From: Oreohelix idahoensis
Lineage: Eukaryota > Mollusca > Gastropoda > Stylommatophora > Oreohelicidae
Direction: 5' to 3'
DNA length: 64,000 nucleotides
Assembly (NCBI GenBank): GCA_024509875.1
Contig: JAMPIV010012161.1
Coordinates: 26,138 to 90,137 of the forward strand
This document shows, piece after piece, positions 11,465 through 21,433 of the stretch (position 1 is the first letter of the stretch; each line of letters opens with the position of its first letter). Below the pieces are notes generated by a model, which was given only the letters and a program-made list of their open reading frames with translations, was not told the origin of the DNA and did not search any database. The position numbers and the translations under genes are program-made.

Positions 11465-12160
11465 TTGTTAACACCTGCTTCAACGAAAGATGTAGATATA
11501 TTGTTAACACCTGCTTCAACGAAAGCTGTAGATATTTTGTTAACACCTGCTTTGTCGAAAGATGTAGATATATTGTTAAAACCTGCTTCAACGAAAGATG
11601 TAGATATATTGTTAACACCTGTTCTACTAAAAGAAGTAGATATATTGTTAATACCTGCTTCAACGAAAGATGTAGATATATTGTTTACACCTGTTCCACT
11701 AAAAGATGTAGATATATTGTTAACGCCTTTTCTACTAAAATAAGAAGATATATTGTTAACAATTGCTTCAACGAAAGATGTAGATATATTGTTAACACCT
11801 GTTCCACTACAAGAAGTAGATATATTGTTAACACCTGCTCCAACGAAAGATGTAGATATATTGTTTACACCTGTTCCACTAAAAGAAGTAGAAATATTGT
11901 TAACACCTGTTCAACTAAAAGAAGTAGATCTATTATGAACATTTGCTACTCATAAAAAGTAGATTTATTCTTAACTTCTGCTTGAATGAAAGTCGTAGAT
12001 ATATTCTTAACTTCTGCTTGAATGAAAGACGTAGATATATTCTTAACTTCTGCTTGAATGAAAGACGTAGATATATTCTTAACTTCTGCTTGAATGAAAG
12101 ACGTAGATATATTCTTAACTTCTGCTTGAATGAAAGACGTAGATATATTCTTAACACTTA
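11465..12160. repeat. 36-bp minisatellite, about 19 copies in two subfamilies
   Basis: The left block (to about 11940) repeats ACCTGCTTCAACGAAAGATG plus TAGATATATTGTTAAC; the right block (11965-12155) repeats TTCTGCTTGAATGAAAGACG plus TAGATATATTCTTAAC and is far more uniform. Frames remain open on both strands with a 12-residue period (for example CFNERCRYIVNT on plus). The change of one unit type to the other and the uniform right block point to recent local expansion. No signal peptide, neighbouring exon or independent coding sign was seen, so I call it a repeat rather than a gene. Confidence 0.93.
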
Positions 12161-12309
12161 CTCTAATTTAAAAAATAACATCAACTAGTTGTCTTAACGT
12201 GTGTCTCTTATTCCACGAATGATTTTTTTCTATCAGTTTTGTGATCTTGTTAAACAATCCTATTCTGCGCAAGCACATTTTTATAACAACCTGTATCTTT
12301 AAAGATATT

Positions 12310-12965
12310 TTGTTTGGTTGGTTTATCTTCATTGCACACGAACAACTCCATCAATGCTCCGATCTCTTCCCTTTGATCACACAAGGAGGATCTCAGCACA
12401 GTGCACGAACTCCGTAGCACTGGCGAGAATCCCACTTTGTGGATATAGAAATCACACATTCTATAAATGTTTTTTGTGGTATGAAAGTTTCTAATTTTTA
12501 AATGTTGCCAGGGCAGCGGCCTTATGGCCTACTCTTTATGATTTCCAACTGCCGTTTGATATTTAACGTGCGCAACGTGCAAGAAGACTTGGCATGTGTT
12601 TTGTTGAAGGCCTACGCTCCTTGGGGAGCTAAAAGGTATTGATTTATTGATTGAACTTGCACACGGGACCTCTTATTTTTTTCGCCCTTATCCGTGAAGG
12701 CTAGGCATCCGATCTCACTACCCAGGAGATCTCACTACCCAGGAGATCTCACTACCCAGGAGATCTCACTACCCAGGAGATCTCACTACCCAGGAGATCA
12801 AGGGGGGGGGGGCGGGGGGGGAGTATGACATCATTAGGAACCACTGGTTCTGAAAAAAAAATGTTCATAAATTATATTCTCTCTACTGGGAATTGAACCC
12901 TGTACCTGTGGAATTTGAGGCCGACGCCATACCTCTTAGCCACTCTGACTTTAAAGATTTACCTA
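12310..12965 (-). mobile_element. tRNA-derived SINE (family 1), minus copy
   Basis: On the minus strand it begins near 12960 with a tRNA-like head: A-box-like TGGCTAAGAGG and B-box-like GGTTCAATTCC. The body, including CAACGGCAGTTGGAAATC and AGGCCGCTGCCC, matches 62508-63192 in the opposite orientation. The tail is a decayed (AAACC)n at 12312-12326. The middle is expanded by the 17-bp tandem repeat and a G tract. The head could instead be an independent tRNA pseudogene, but the shared order with the other copy favours one SINE. Confidence 0.65.
12710..12799. repeat. 17-bp tandem repeat, 5 copies
   Basis: The unit GATCTCACTACCCAGGA is repeated five times, followed by a G-rich run. It lies within the SINE body. 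Confidence 0.9.
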
Positions 12966-13211
12966 CTTTGAAAGAAAGGAAGAAACTGAACACATGAGAA
13001 ATGGTGTACTGTACTCAGGACAAGAGGAAGAATGTGCACGTCATAAACAAAGTGTGTGCCCAGTAAAATTCCCAGGTGTCTCTGGTTAGACAAAGATAGA
13101 ATCGGACTACTTCTTCCTCACTGTCTATGTCTTCCTACTTCCTGTATGAAATGTTAGTAGTCTGGGTTGTGCTTGAAAGTATCATCTTTACATGATCGGA
13201 CCAATCTGGGG

Positions 13212-13590
13212 ATATTTCTTCTTTTTTTTGTGTTTTTTTTTTTAACGTACGCCCGCTATTACTCGAGGCGAGAATCTCCGGTTAGTATATCTAACTTGAG
13301 ACTAATTTTTATGTGAGTATCCTTTTTTTCCCCTGTACACTGACAGGTGTCCACTCGCCATTCAGGCAGATACTCGCCGTCTTCGGAGGGTACCCATTAG
13401 AGCTGGGTCGGCTCAGGAGCCACCACTCCCTGGTCGACGACACTCCTTCAAATGTCTTCGCCTGGGCTCGAATTAATCCAGTCCGAGTCCCGGTCGATGG
13501 CACTGATTTAAATGTTCTCTCCCGGGCTTGAACATGGATCACCCGATCGCCAGCGCAGTGTGGTAACCATTACACCAGCGCGGCTCCCGG
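13212..13590 (-). mobile_element. tRNA-derived SINE (family 2)
   Basis: The minus-strand head from 13590 reads GGAGCCGCGCTGGTGTAATG with a GTTCAAGCCC B-box-like element about 50 bases on. The body contains CGACCCAGCTCTAATGGGTACC-like sequence (about 13390-13415), shared with the SINE at 59729, and the copy ends in an A-rich tail (T-runs 13215-13245 on plus). Confidence 0.65.
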
Positions 13591-14044
13591 ATCTTAGTTT
13601 AATTTCAAGACCCTAACTGCAACCTGACTTGTCTTACGGGACCTAATGTTCATAACTTGGAGAGACACGTACCTGACACATGAGTGAATCTCCTCATCCA
13701 CTGAAGAATAACCCAAACTAGTGGTTCACTGAATAACCGGGCACTCAATCAATCATCCCTTGAGTTCTAACGTCTTGCGCTAGCTTTGTATTTCTGTTTC
13801 TACAGAGTGCTCAAAACACAAGCACAGTCAAAGTCTTCCACGTTACAAGGAAAAGTCCACCTGAGATTCCTATGGTCCTTACACCATGAAGGCCAAGATC
13901 GACTTACTTCAACGTACTCTAAATTGTGCTGCCTCTCTGTCTCCCACGTGATTCGTTAAATTTGTGATCACTTCTACTGAATCAAACTCACCTATGTTTC
14001 CCGAGCTGTGTTGTACTCATGCCCTTTCTAACATACAGCAGGGA
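13591..14044. other. No gene recognised
   Basis: Short frames only; nothing supported. Confidence 0.4.
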
Positions 14045-14094
14045 GACTACTTTTCTACCTACTCTAAATCTAGTCGTTTTTATTCACCTTACTA

Positions 14095-14320
14095 CCGTGA
14101 GGTGTAGAGGTTTGGAAGAGAGAGCGCCAGACTATCCTATCGGCTGTCTTCCTCCTGGCCTGGTTCCATTCTAGTCCTCGGTCCTTGTTGTTTAATGTTG
14201 TCCTCCCAGCGGACTCTGGGTCGTCCTGGGGGTCTGGATCCCTGGCTCTTTGTTTCCCATGCTTGTCGTGGTAGCCGATCTTCTCCCATTCTGCAGACAT
14301 GGCCAAACCATCTTAGTTGG
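14095..14320 (-). mobile_element. 5'-truncated RTE-like 3' end in a 50-bp duplication
   Basis: This 226-bp piece matches the 3' end of the RTE-like elements at 15676 and 20622 (its 3' end begins CCGTGAGGTGTAGAGGTTTG on plus). It is flanked by a 50-bp direct repeat (14045-14094 and 14321-14370, one mismatch) beginning GACTACTTTTCTACCTACTC. The element's own sequence at the truncation also reads GGGACT, so a short microhomology sits at the 5' junction. This is the pattern expected of a truncated target-primed insertion with a long target duplication. Confidence 0.85.
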
Positions 14321-14370
14321 GACTACTTTTCTACCTACTCTAAATCTAGTCGTTTTTATTCCCCTTACTA

Positions 14371-15059
14371 TCTTTTTTGCTCCCCTTTATAAAACCCTGT
14401 TACAAATCAAGAGTAACGTCATCCAATGTCGTAGACCAACGAATGGGGACGAACAATTCGTGAAAGAAGACTTACACATTACAAAATTATTGTTTACCGA
14501 CATGCAAAGATGTATGCGTGTGTGAGTAACATATGTTGTCTAGTTTCTTGTTTTTTTATTTTTCTTTTACTAATCACGGAGCTTGGAGCTATCACTGCAA
14601 AGATAGCCCGTTTGTAGGAAGACTGCACAAAACCTATCACGTTCTCTTGCAGCAGTAGTTTATGTAGTAATGTGTTTGATATGATAAGGTTGCCAGCCCC
14701 ATTCATAATCTCATATTAGTCACCTGTTGTGATATGTGGACGACAACATAGCCATATTCCTTCTGTTTGTTCTTAGGCACTTTTTTTTGTTTGTTTATTG
14801 TACTGTCACCCGCACAACTTTGTTTTTGTTTGCCGGAGATTTCAACCTTTTTTTTTATTTAACTATGTTTATTTCACTTGTATGGTTTAGTTTTTTGTGT
14901 ATAGTAAATGAACAGGAAAATCATAATCCTCAACTCCAATGCCAAATCAGCCCTTTTGTATGGCTCTTACAACAAAAACGATAATCAAGAATATACAGAC
15001 TTTCATCAATTTGTGCTTGAACAATAGAAGAATAAAATGATCACTAATGTACAACTGAT
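14371..15059. other. No gene recognised
   Basis: AT-rich; short frames only. Confidence 0.4.
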
Positions 15060-15190
15060 AACAAGAACCATACAAGTGCCAGTGGAACTTCACTTTTTTC
15101 ATTCTCTTCATGTCTGTCTCTAGCTCTCTTCTCCATGTCTCCTTTGATCTCACTCTACCTCTCTTAAAGCGACTTGCTGTTGTATATCGC
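15060..15190 (-). pseudogene. LINE C-terminal remnant
   Basis: The minus-strand peptide RFKRGRVRSKETWRRELETD followed by MKRMKKVKFHW resembles the GRPKTTWRRTVKAEMQRM tail of the RTE-like LINE at 58172-59535. There are no catalytic domains; it is a short decayed fragment. Confidence 0.55.
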
Positions 15191-15194
15191 AACG

Positions 15195-15620
15195 TAAATG
15201 TTGGCCAATGTTTGTGTTTCCTGAGTTGTATGCTGAAGTTGTTATCGTCTGTTTGTTGTATGTCTGAGATAGACACGACGTCCATTTCTTTTTTAAATGC
15301 CAGAGAACTACAAACATCTGAAAGAAATGTGTTCGTCCCACAGCCAAAAAAAGAAAAATTAATGAGTCCCATTATTGTAGCAACTAAATAGAAGTCTAGC
15401 CTTAATGCGTTCCTTACATTTTGAATGAACGTTGTGTAACTAGGGCTAATCTGAAGTGCAGACGTTCAATACCTGCATGCTTCCGTCACAAACACCCAGA
15501 CTTGCACGAGTTAACTCGTTTTATTGGCTGTTTCCTGGGTGTACTTCAGATTGCTGAAAGGTATTACGTGTGCAGGCTGAACCTCGTTTCCAACTGTATT
15601 ACTGTTGTTCTTCTCTTTTA
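15195..15620. other. No gene recognised
   Basis: Short frames; nothing supported. Confidence 0.4.
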
Positions 15621-15675
15621 GCTAGCTAGCCAAATATCTCACCAACAATCTAACTATTTAACCAATTAGCTTACT
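15621..15675. repeat. Degenerate CTAA/TAGC repeat, left part
   Basis: TAGCTAGCTAGCC and CTAACTATTTAACC lie at the left side of the RTE-like LINE and match in style the long degenerate CTAA tract on its right (19265-19735). Confidence 0.6.
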
Positions 15676-15926
15676 TACTTACTTAGTCGTTCCTCTTCTA
15701 CCGTGAGGTGTAGAGGTTTGGAAGAGAGAGCGCCAGACTATCCTATCGGCTGTCTTCCTCCTGGCCTGGTTCCATTCTAGTCCTCAGTCCTTCAAAGATT
15801 GTTTAATGTTGTCCTCCCAGCGGACTCTGGGTCGTCCTGGGGGTCTGGATCCCTGGCTCTTTGTTTCCCATGCGTGTCGTGGTAGCCAATCTTCTCCCAT
15901 TCTGGAGACATGGCCAAACCATCGTA

Positions 15927-16505
15927 TACTACTGGACAAAAGTTAAGGGCCACCATTCAGTTTAGACAAGGTTTATATAATTGATTGGCAAACTGTAAAG
16001 ACAAGTGAAAATGTCATTAAAACTGAGCTCAGAGAAATGTATATACATTTCTGTGTGCACTAGGTTAATTTTTTTTAAATGTCCAAAAACTGGGTCACTT
16101 TAACCCGCACGTGAAAATTGTGCTTTTTGCAACACGCCCCACTAGTTCAAAAGGTGAAAAAGTGAGTTGAATTTGAATGCACGTGGAAAATAATCATCGG
16201 TAAAGAGTGTTCCCCGTTGATATGCAATAAATCAGTATGACAAGTGGTCGAAATGATCGCTGCATTAGCCATGCCACCAAGGAGAAGTTTCAGCACTGTA
16301 GACCGTGGTCGACCCATGGCATGGATTCAGGATGGTCAATCTGTTCGTCATGCTGCAAGACGTTTAGCAGTGTCCCACTCTACCATTCAGAGACTTCTTG
16401 AGAGATTTCAAGCTACCGGACATTTGGAAAATCGACCCTGCTCACGAAGAATTATATAAACCTTGTCTAAACTGAATGGCGGCCCTTAACTTTTGTCCAG
16501 TAGTA
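15927..16505 (+). mobile_element. Internally deleted Tc1 relative (MITE-like)
   Basis: The 579-bp element has inverted termini of about 54 bp: left TACTACTGGACAAAAGTTAA then GGGCCACCATTCAG, right the complement with one change. TA flanks it (15925-15926, 16506-16507), and removing it restores the LINE sequence. The TIR differs from that of the Tc1 at 828-3238 only slightly at the tip. It keeps only the 5' part of a transposase gene. Confidence 0.92.
16271..16459 (+). pseudogene. Tc1 transposase N-terminal remnant
   Basis: The start MPPRRSFSTVDRGRPMAW and the helix-turn-helix HAARRLAVSHSTIQRLL resemble the transposase of the element at 828-3238. The frame stops at 16457-16459 just inside the right terminal repeat. 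All catalytic residues are missing through deletion, leaving only a DNA-binding segment of about 62 codons. An upstream in-frame ATG at 16244 would add nine residues, but relatives start at MPPRRS. Confidence 0.85.
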
Positions 16506-16507
16506 TA

Positions 16508-17997
16508 TTTGGGACTGTTCTACTTAGGTTTGCAGGAGGTGGGATTTTAGGCCTTGACGTATCGTCTGGTTACGGACCATGTCTCTTCTTGTTACTTCAA
16601 CCACCTTCCTCAGATACCTCATTTCTGAGGTTTTGATCTGGCTTTTGTGGGTTGTAGTCATTGTCCATGACTCGCATCCATATGTCAAGACTGTGACATA
16701 GGTGGAGCGGTATACTGCCATCTTCGTTTTCTTACCAACTTCTCTCTTGCTGAGGAATCCTCGATTTATGGCTTGAAAAAGTCTCCCAGCTGCTGCTTTT
16801 CGAGTGGCCAACTCTTCTTTGATGCCTCCCTTTCGGTCTATAATAGCTTCGAGGTATTTAAAGTGGTCGACCTGTTTTCCAGCTTAATCTGATGTCTTCT
16901 TTCTTCTCGTGATATCACCATGGATTTTGTTTTAGAGCTGCTTATGACCATCCCTCTCTTCTCCAGCTCTTCTTTCCAGACATGCAGGTTGGATTGGAGA
17001 TGTGCCTCTGATTTAGCAATCAGGGCAACATCATCAGGAAATGCCTGCTCTGAAATACAGACCTGTCTCATCTTCCAGTACCCCACTGAATACTTTCTTG
17101 TTATTTCCTTCCATGCCTTGATTACATCGTCCATGACGAGTATGAAAGGATAAAGTTACAGGATATCACCTTGTCTTACACCATTGGTGATCCTGAACTC
17201 TTCTGACTTATGGTTTGCTGTCCTCACATAATTTCTGCAAGACTTGTAGAAACTCTGTATAGCATGAATCAGAGGTGCTGGAATATTCTTCCTTGCCAAA
17301 CAGTCCCAAAGTTTGCTCCAGGGGACCCTGTCAAACGCCTTTTCCAGATCTATGAAACAAAGATGGATCTCACTCTTATACTCAAGGGCCTTTTCACTCA
17401 GCTGTCTGAGTGTGAAGATTAGGTCTTGAGTACTTCGGTTTGCTCGGAATCCGCACTGGACCTCATCCAATTGTGGCTCAGCTAGGCGTCGTAGTCTCTG
17501 CTCTAGGATTCTAGAGTAGATTTTACCAGGGACACTGAGAAGGGATATGCCTCTATGGTTTCCACATTGTCGATTGTCACCCTTTTTGAAAATTGGTGTT
17601 ATGATGGCAATCTCCCAACCCTGTGGTACGGTATTGTTGCCAACGCTGCCTGTGGGACCCTTAAGAGTAATAGGTCGCCTGATGCTCCCATGTACTTAAC
17701 CATTTCTGGTGTTATACCATCATGCCCTGCTGCTTTGCCCATCTTGATTTTCTCCAGTGCTGCCTTCAGTTCTTCCATTTTTATGTCAACTTCACCATCA
17801 TTGGTTTTCTCTTCTGTGCTAGTGGTTATCATTTCTGATGCTTCACCTTGCTCACCATCCAGGAGTTCTGAGAAAAATGTTTTCCATCTTTCCATTACTT
17901 CCTTGCGGGCAGTATGTAATTTGCCTTGCTTGTCCTTTATAAATTTGAGAGAGCATTGTTTTTTCTTCCTCACGTTCTTTAGGGTCTTATAGAACAA
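16508..17997 (-). pseudogene. LINE A reverse transcriptase and C-terminus
   Basis: Blocks in order on the minus strand are: thumb-side start with KMGKAAGHDGITPEMVKY (about 17740), GFRANRSTQDLIF and FIDLEKAFDRVPW (catalytic block A, about 17340), NGVRQGDIL (block B, 17165), then EQAFPDDVALI at about 17030. Block C should read FADD; here the alanine is proline, on top of frameshifts. The C-terminus RLFQAINRGFLSKREVGKKT and VLTYGCESW follows, and the last part (GRPR...W) lies beyond the Tc1 insertion at 15690-15925. Confidence 0.88.
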
Positions 17998-18153
17998 TTT
18001 ATGGTTTTCTTACGCATCGTTTTCTAGCTTTTCTTCATATTGTTTCCAGGACGTCTGTTTTGCTGCTAGCACCTTTGCTTCTGTTCTGAGTGTCACACAT
18101 TATCTATATTTCTCCATTTGTCCAGCTGTGTTTTTAGCTCCTAAGTATTGTTT

Positions 18154-19226
18154 CTATGCCATTTTCTTCTCTCTTATTTTCTCTTTGACTTCCTCTGTCC
18201 ACCAAGGTGTCCTCTTTCTCTTGTTCCCAAGTCGGACTTCGCCACATGCTTCTGCAGCAGCTGTCTTTATGATGTCCTTGAATTTAAGCCAGAGGGTTTC
18301 CAAGTCATCAGGTTGTTCTTCTGTGTTTCTCACCGCTGCAGCAATAAGCCCCTGATATCTGGTCTTAATTTTTGGCTCTCTCAGCTTATAGGTATTAATG
18401 CTCTTTTCTCCCGTTCGTTTACTGACTTTCTTGCGTGATGTTGGGCAGTTCCTAGGCTGAGCAACTCTTTCAGTTGTTCTTTTGATTGTAAGCAGGTAGT
18501 GATCACTTCCAATCTCTGGCTCTCTACAGACTCTAGCATCCCGGACATATTTGAATGAGCTCCTCCTAAAAATGGCATAGTCGATCACTGTCTTCTCATT
18601 CTTTGTTGGTTCACATCTAGTGTATGCATGTATGCGCTTATGGGGGAACATTGTGTTTGTAATGATCAGATTCTGCTCACTGCAGAATCTAAGAAGTCGC
18701 TTTCCATTGTCATTGAGAGTATCTTCTCCATATCTTCCGATAACTCCACCCTATCGAGCATGGTCATTTCCAACTCTGGCATTGAAATCTCCGAGCATGA
18801 TAATTTCATCTAGGCAGTCATCCACTGTCCTTTGAAGCAGCTCGAAGAATTCCCCCTTGACCTCTGCTCTCTCATCCTCATTTGGTCATACACTATGACC
18901 AGGTTGACTATGGTTCTCCTTCCTTTAGTTTTACAACCATAATGCGCTCCGAGACAAAGTTCCATCCCTTTATGTTATCTTTTTGGTTTTTGGCCACAAT
19001 GCAACCCACGTCCCCTTTAGCTCTTTCAGATGTCGGTACACCACTGTAAAGCAGCGTGTTGCCATCGAGATCCATGACTTCTTGTCCTTGTTTTTTGTTT
19101 GTTTCCGTTATAGCCAGGATTTCTAGTTTTGCTTTCCTCATCTCTTCCACCAGCTCCTCTTCTTTCCCATTTATACTTCTTGTGTTCCAAGTTCCATAAG
19201 TCGTAGTCCGTTCCAGTTCGTCGCAT
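18154..19226 (-). pseudogene. LINE A endonuclease (APE-type)
   Basis: This is the nicking enzyme that starts target-primed reverse transcription. The minus-strand readings show a GTWNTRSINGKEEEL-like start (19195-19150), LAITETNKKQ (the catalytic Glu region, about 19100), DVGCIVA near 19000 and the C-terminal EIGSDHYLL (SDH motif, about 18500). The YGPNEDER and GDFNAR regions lie between in other frames. Several frameshifts separate these blocks, so no functional protein is made. Confidence 0.8.
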
Positions 19227-19264
19227 TTAGAATCAGTCCGGTTTTTTCTCTTGTAGTTCTCGTA

Positions 19265-19735
19265 ATCAATTACCTACCTAACTAACTAATTAGCTAACCA
19301 ACTCATTAACAAGTTAACTAGCTAACTAACAAATTAGCAAGCTAACTAACTGCTTAACTAGTTAACTAACTACCCAACTAATTAGCTAACTAACTGCCTA
19401 ACTAGTTAACTGACTACCCAACTAATTAGCTAACTAATTTACGAAGTAACTATCTAAATAACTAGCTGGCTATCTAACTAACTAGCTGTTAAAAAAACTA
19501 ACTATGTAATTAATAAGCTAACTAACAAGTTAACTGGCTAATTAACTAACTATCTAACGAGATGAGTAGCTAAGTAGTTCAGAACCTAGCTAGCTAAGTC
19601 ACTAACTCTATACCTACCTATTTAACTAAATAGCTAGCTTATTGTCTTGCTAACTAAGTAAATATCTGAATAACTGAGTAACTTACCAATTAGCTAGTTA
19701 GCTCACTGATTATATAACTATCAAGATCCACTTGT
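19265..19735. repeat. Degenerate CTAA/CTAG/TTAA repeat
   Basis: Nearly the whole stretch is built from CTAACTAA, TAGCTAAC and GTTAACTA units with single-base changes. It flanks the RTE-like LINE, with a short counterpart at 15621-15675, so the LINE probably inserted into this tract. Confidence 0.85.
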
Positions 19736-20024
19736 TGCGACCTCTCATTAAGTCCGCTAGTATTTGTTTTCTCTCAGACTCTACCGAGTAATTTGTAAAA
19801 CATGTCTGTAAAGGTGTCAATATCTGCTTTATGACCTCTGATGGAATGCCATCTGGGACAGCAGTTTTTGCACGAATATTTATGGCTTTCTTTATTTCTT
19901 CCTTATCTGATCTTTCACAATGAACAAGTAGCTCCTTTTCTCCTCGCTAGATGTGATTTAATGGACGATGTCTGTTGAGAGTTTCCTCAGAATATCCTTT
20001 CCACCTTTTCATTTCTTTTCATAT
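19736..20024 (-). pseudogene. LINE reverse transcriptase fragment
   Basis: The minus-strand reading contains RWKGYSEETLNRHRPLN followed by AKTAVPDGIPSEVIK and DMFYKLLG, corresponding to the finger region (K-x-G-K-A-x-G-x-D-G-I-P) of LINE reverse transcriptases. It is interrupted on its 5' side by the insertion starting at 20030. There are several stops. Confidence 0.6.
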
Positions 20025-20621
20025 ATTGCTGTCGTAAATTTTAGATAGGTTAGAATGTATTTATGGTCCCGTCTGAGCAGAGGTGATAGTGGTAAATACG
20101 TGAGAATAAAGGTGTAAGAAATAGATTTAAAGAGTGAATAGTTTAAGGAAAAGATCTGTCTCTGGAATGAGTAGTTTCTCAAGTCCAGCCTATCTATACG
20201 ACTAAATTTTAGTATAAGACAATCTAGTACCTCCTTATATCTAGAACTATCAGTTAAAATAAACACAAACACAAAATTATGTGAAAACAAGACACACAAA
20301 CGTGAAAAACTATGGTTAATGGGTATGGGTCTGACCAACACACAAAGTTTAGTTCTTTTTGTTGTTTATTATCATTAAACTTTACAACATCAAACATATA
20401 GAGAAATCAATAAAATCATGTTTACAGACATACGAAAATAACCGAATAAGTGCCCTCCCCCTTGTTGAGAAAAGATCCCAAAAGAAGTTAATACCCCAAA
20501 GGTCAAAGATTAGCACTAGGTTACATAATAGACTGTGAAGAACAAGTTCCCGCTAAATTACTACTCAGTAAAGTAAACAAGTCTAGCGAAATAAAAAAAG
20601 ACGTTAATACAATGCTTGTAC

Positions 20622-21372
20622 TTACTTAGTCGTTCCCATTCTACCGTGAGGTGTAGAGGTTTGGAAGAGAGAGCGCCAGACTATCCTATCGGCTGTCTTC
20701 CTCCTGGCCTGGTTGCATTCTAGTCCTCGGTCCTTCAAAGATTGTCTAATGTTGTCCTCCCAGCGGACTCTGGGTCGTCCTTGGGATCTGGATTCTTGGC
20801 TCTTTGTTTCCCATGCTTGTCATGGTAGCCGATCTTCTCCCATTCTGCAGACATGGCCAAACCATCTTAGTTGGGACTGTTCTATTTGGGTCTGCAGGGG
20901 TGGGATTTTAGGCCTTGACGTATCGTCTGGTTGTGGACCATGTCTTTTCTTGTTACTTCAACCACCTTCCTCAGATACCTCATTTCTGAGGTTTGGATCT
21001 GGCTTTTATGGGTTGTAGTCATTGCCCATGACTCGCATCCATATGTCAAGACTGGGACATAGGTGGAGCGGTATACAGCCATCTTTATTTTCTTACCAAC
21101 CTCTCTCTTGCTGAGGAATCTTCGATTTATGGCATAAAAAAGTCTCCCAGCTGCTGCTTTTTGAGGGGTCAACTCTTCTTTGATGCCTCCCTTTCGGTCT
21201 ATAATAGCTCCGAGATATTTAAAAAGGTCGACTTGCTCCAGAACCTGTTCTCCCAGCTTAATCTGATGTCTTCTTTCTTCTCGTGATATCACCATGGATT
21301 TTGTTTTAGAGCTACTTATAACCATCCCTCTCTTCTCCAGCTCTTCCTTCCAGGCTTGCAGGTACAATGATT
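20622..21372 (-). pseudogene. RTE-like LINE, 3' part, nested in LTR-like insertion
   Basis: The minus-strand translation gives SSSKTKSMVISREERRHQIK (about 21300), DLFKYLGAIIDRKGGIKEEL, RRFLSKREVGKKIKMAVYRS and SEMRYLRKVVEVTRKDMV, matching LINE A, then the GRPR...W tail to 20640 and the 3' end with an AAGTAAGTA-type tail at 20622-20632. The reverse transcriptase catalytic blocks are lost by 5' truncation near 21372. It is cleaner than LINE A across the same stretch, which suggests a younger insertion. Confidence 0.85.
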
Positions 21373-21388
21373 GTAACAAATGAAAATA

Positions 21389-21392
<4 letters not shown>

Positions 21393-21431
<39 letters not shown>
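21393..21431. repeat. (CT)n microsatellite
   Basis: Uninterrupted CT units just beyond the truncated 5' end of the RTE fragment. Confidence 0.95.

Positions 21432-21433
<2 letters not shown>

Larger units (their letters stand above)
15676..19256 (-). mobile_element. RTE-like LINE A, nearly full length, decayed
   Basis: Read on the minus strand, it begins near 19256 with the endonuclease, continues through the reverse transcriptase and ends with a conserved tail and an (AAGT)n 3' terminus (plus-strand CTTACTTACTTACTTAG at 15671-15687). A 579-bp deleted Tc1 relative is inserted at 15927-16505. Frameshifts and stops are frequent. The clade is assigned by motif style; a closely related APE-type clade is possible. 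Confidence 0.85.

Noticed and set aside
11465..12160. CRISPR array
   Set aside because: Units are directly adjacent with no spacers, and the DNA is clearly eukaryotic.
11382..12188. Repeat protein candidates of 61-177 codons
   Set aside because: Both strands are equally open over the 36-bp minisatellite; no start context, domain or neighbouring exon favours one.
12890..12960. Functional tRNA gene on the minus strand
   Set aside because: A- and B-box-like elements are present, but the acceptor and anticodon stems do not pair well and the SINE body follows; treated as a SINE head.
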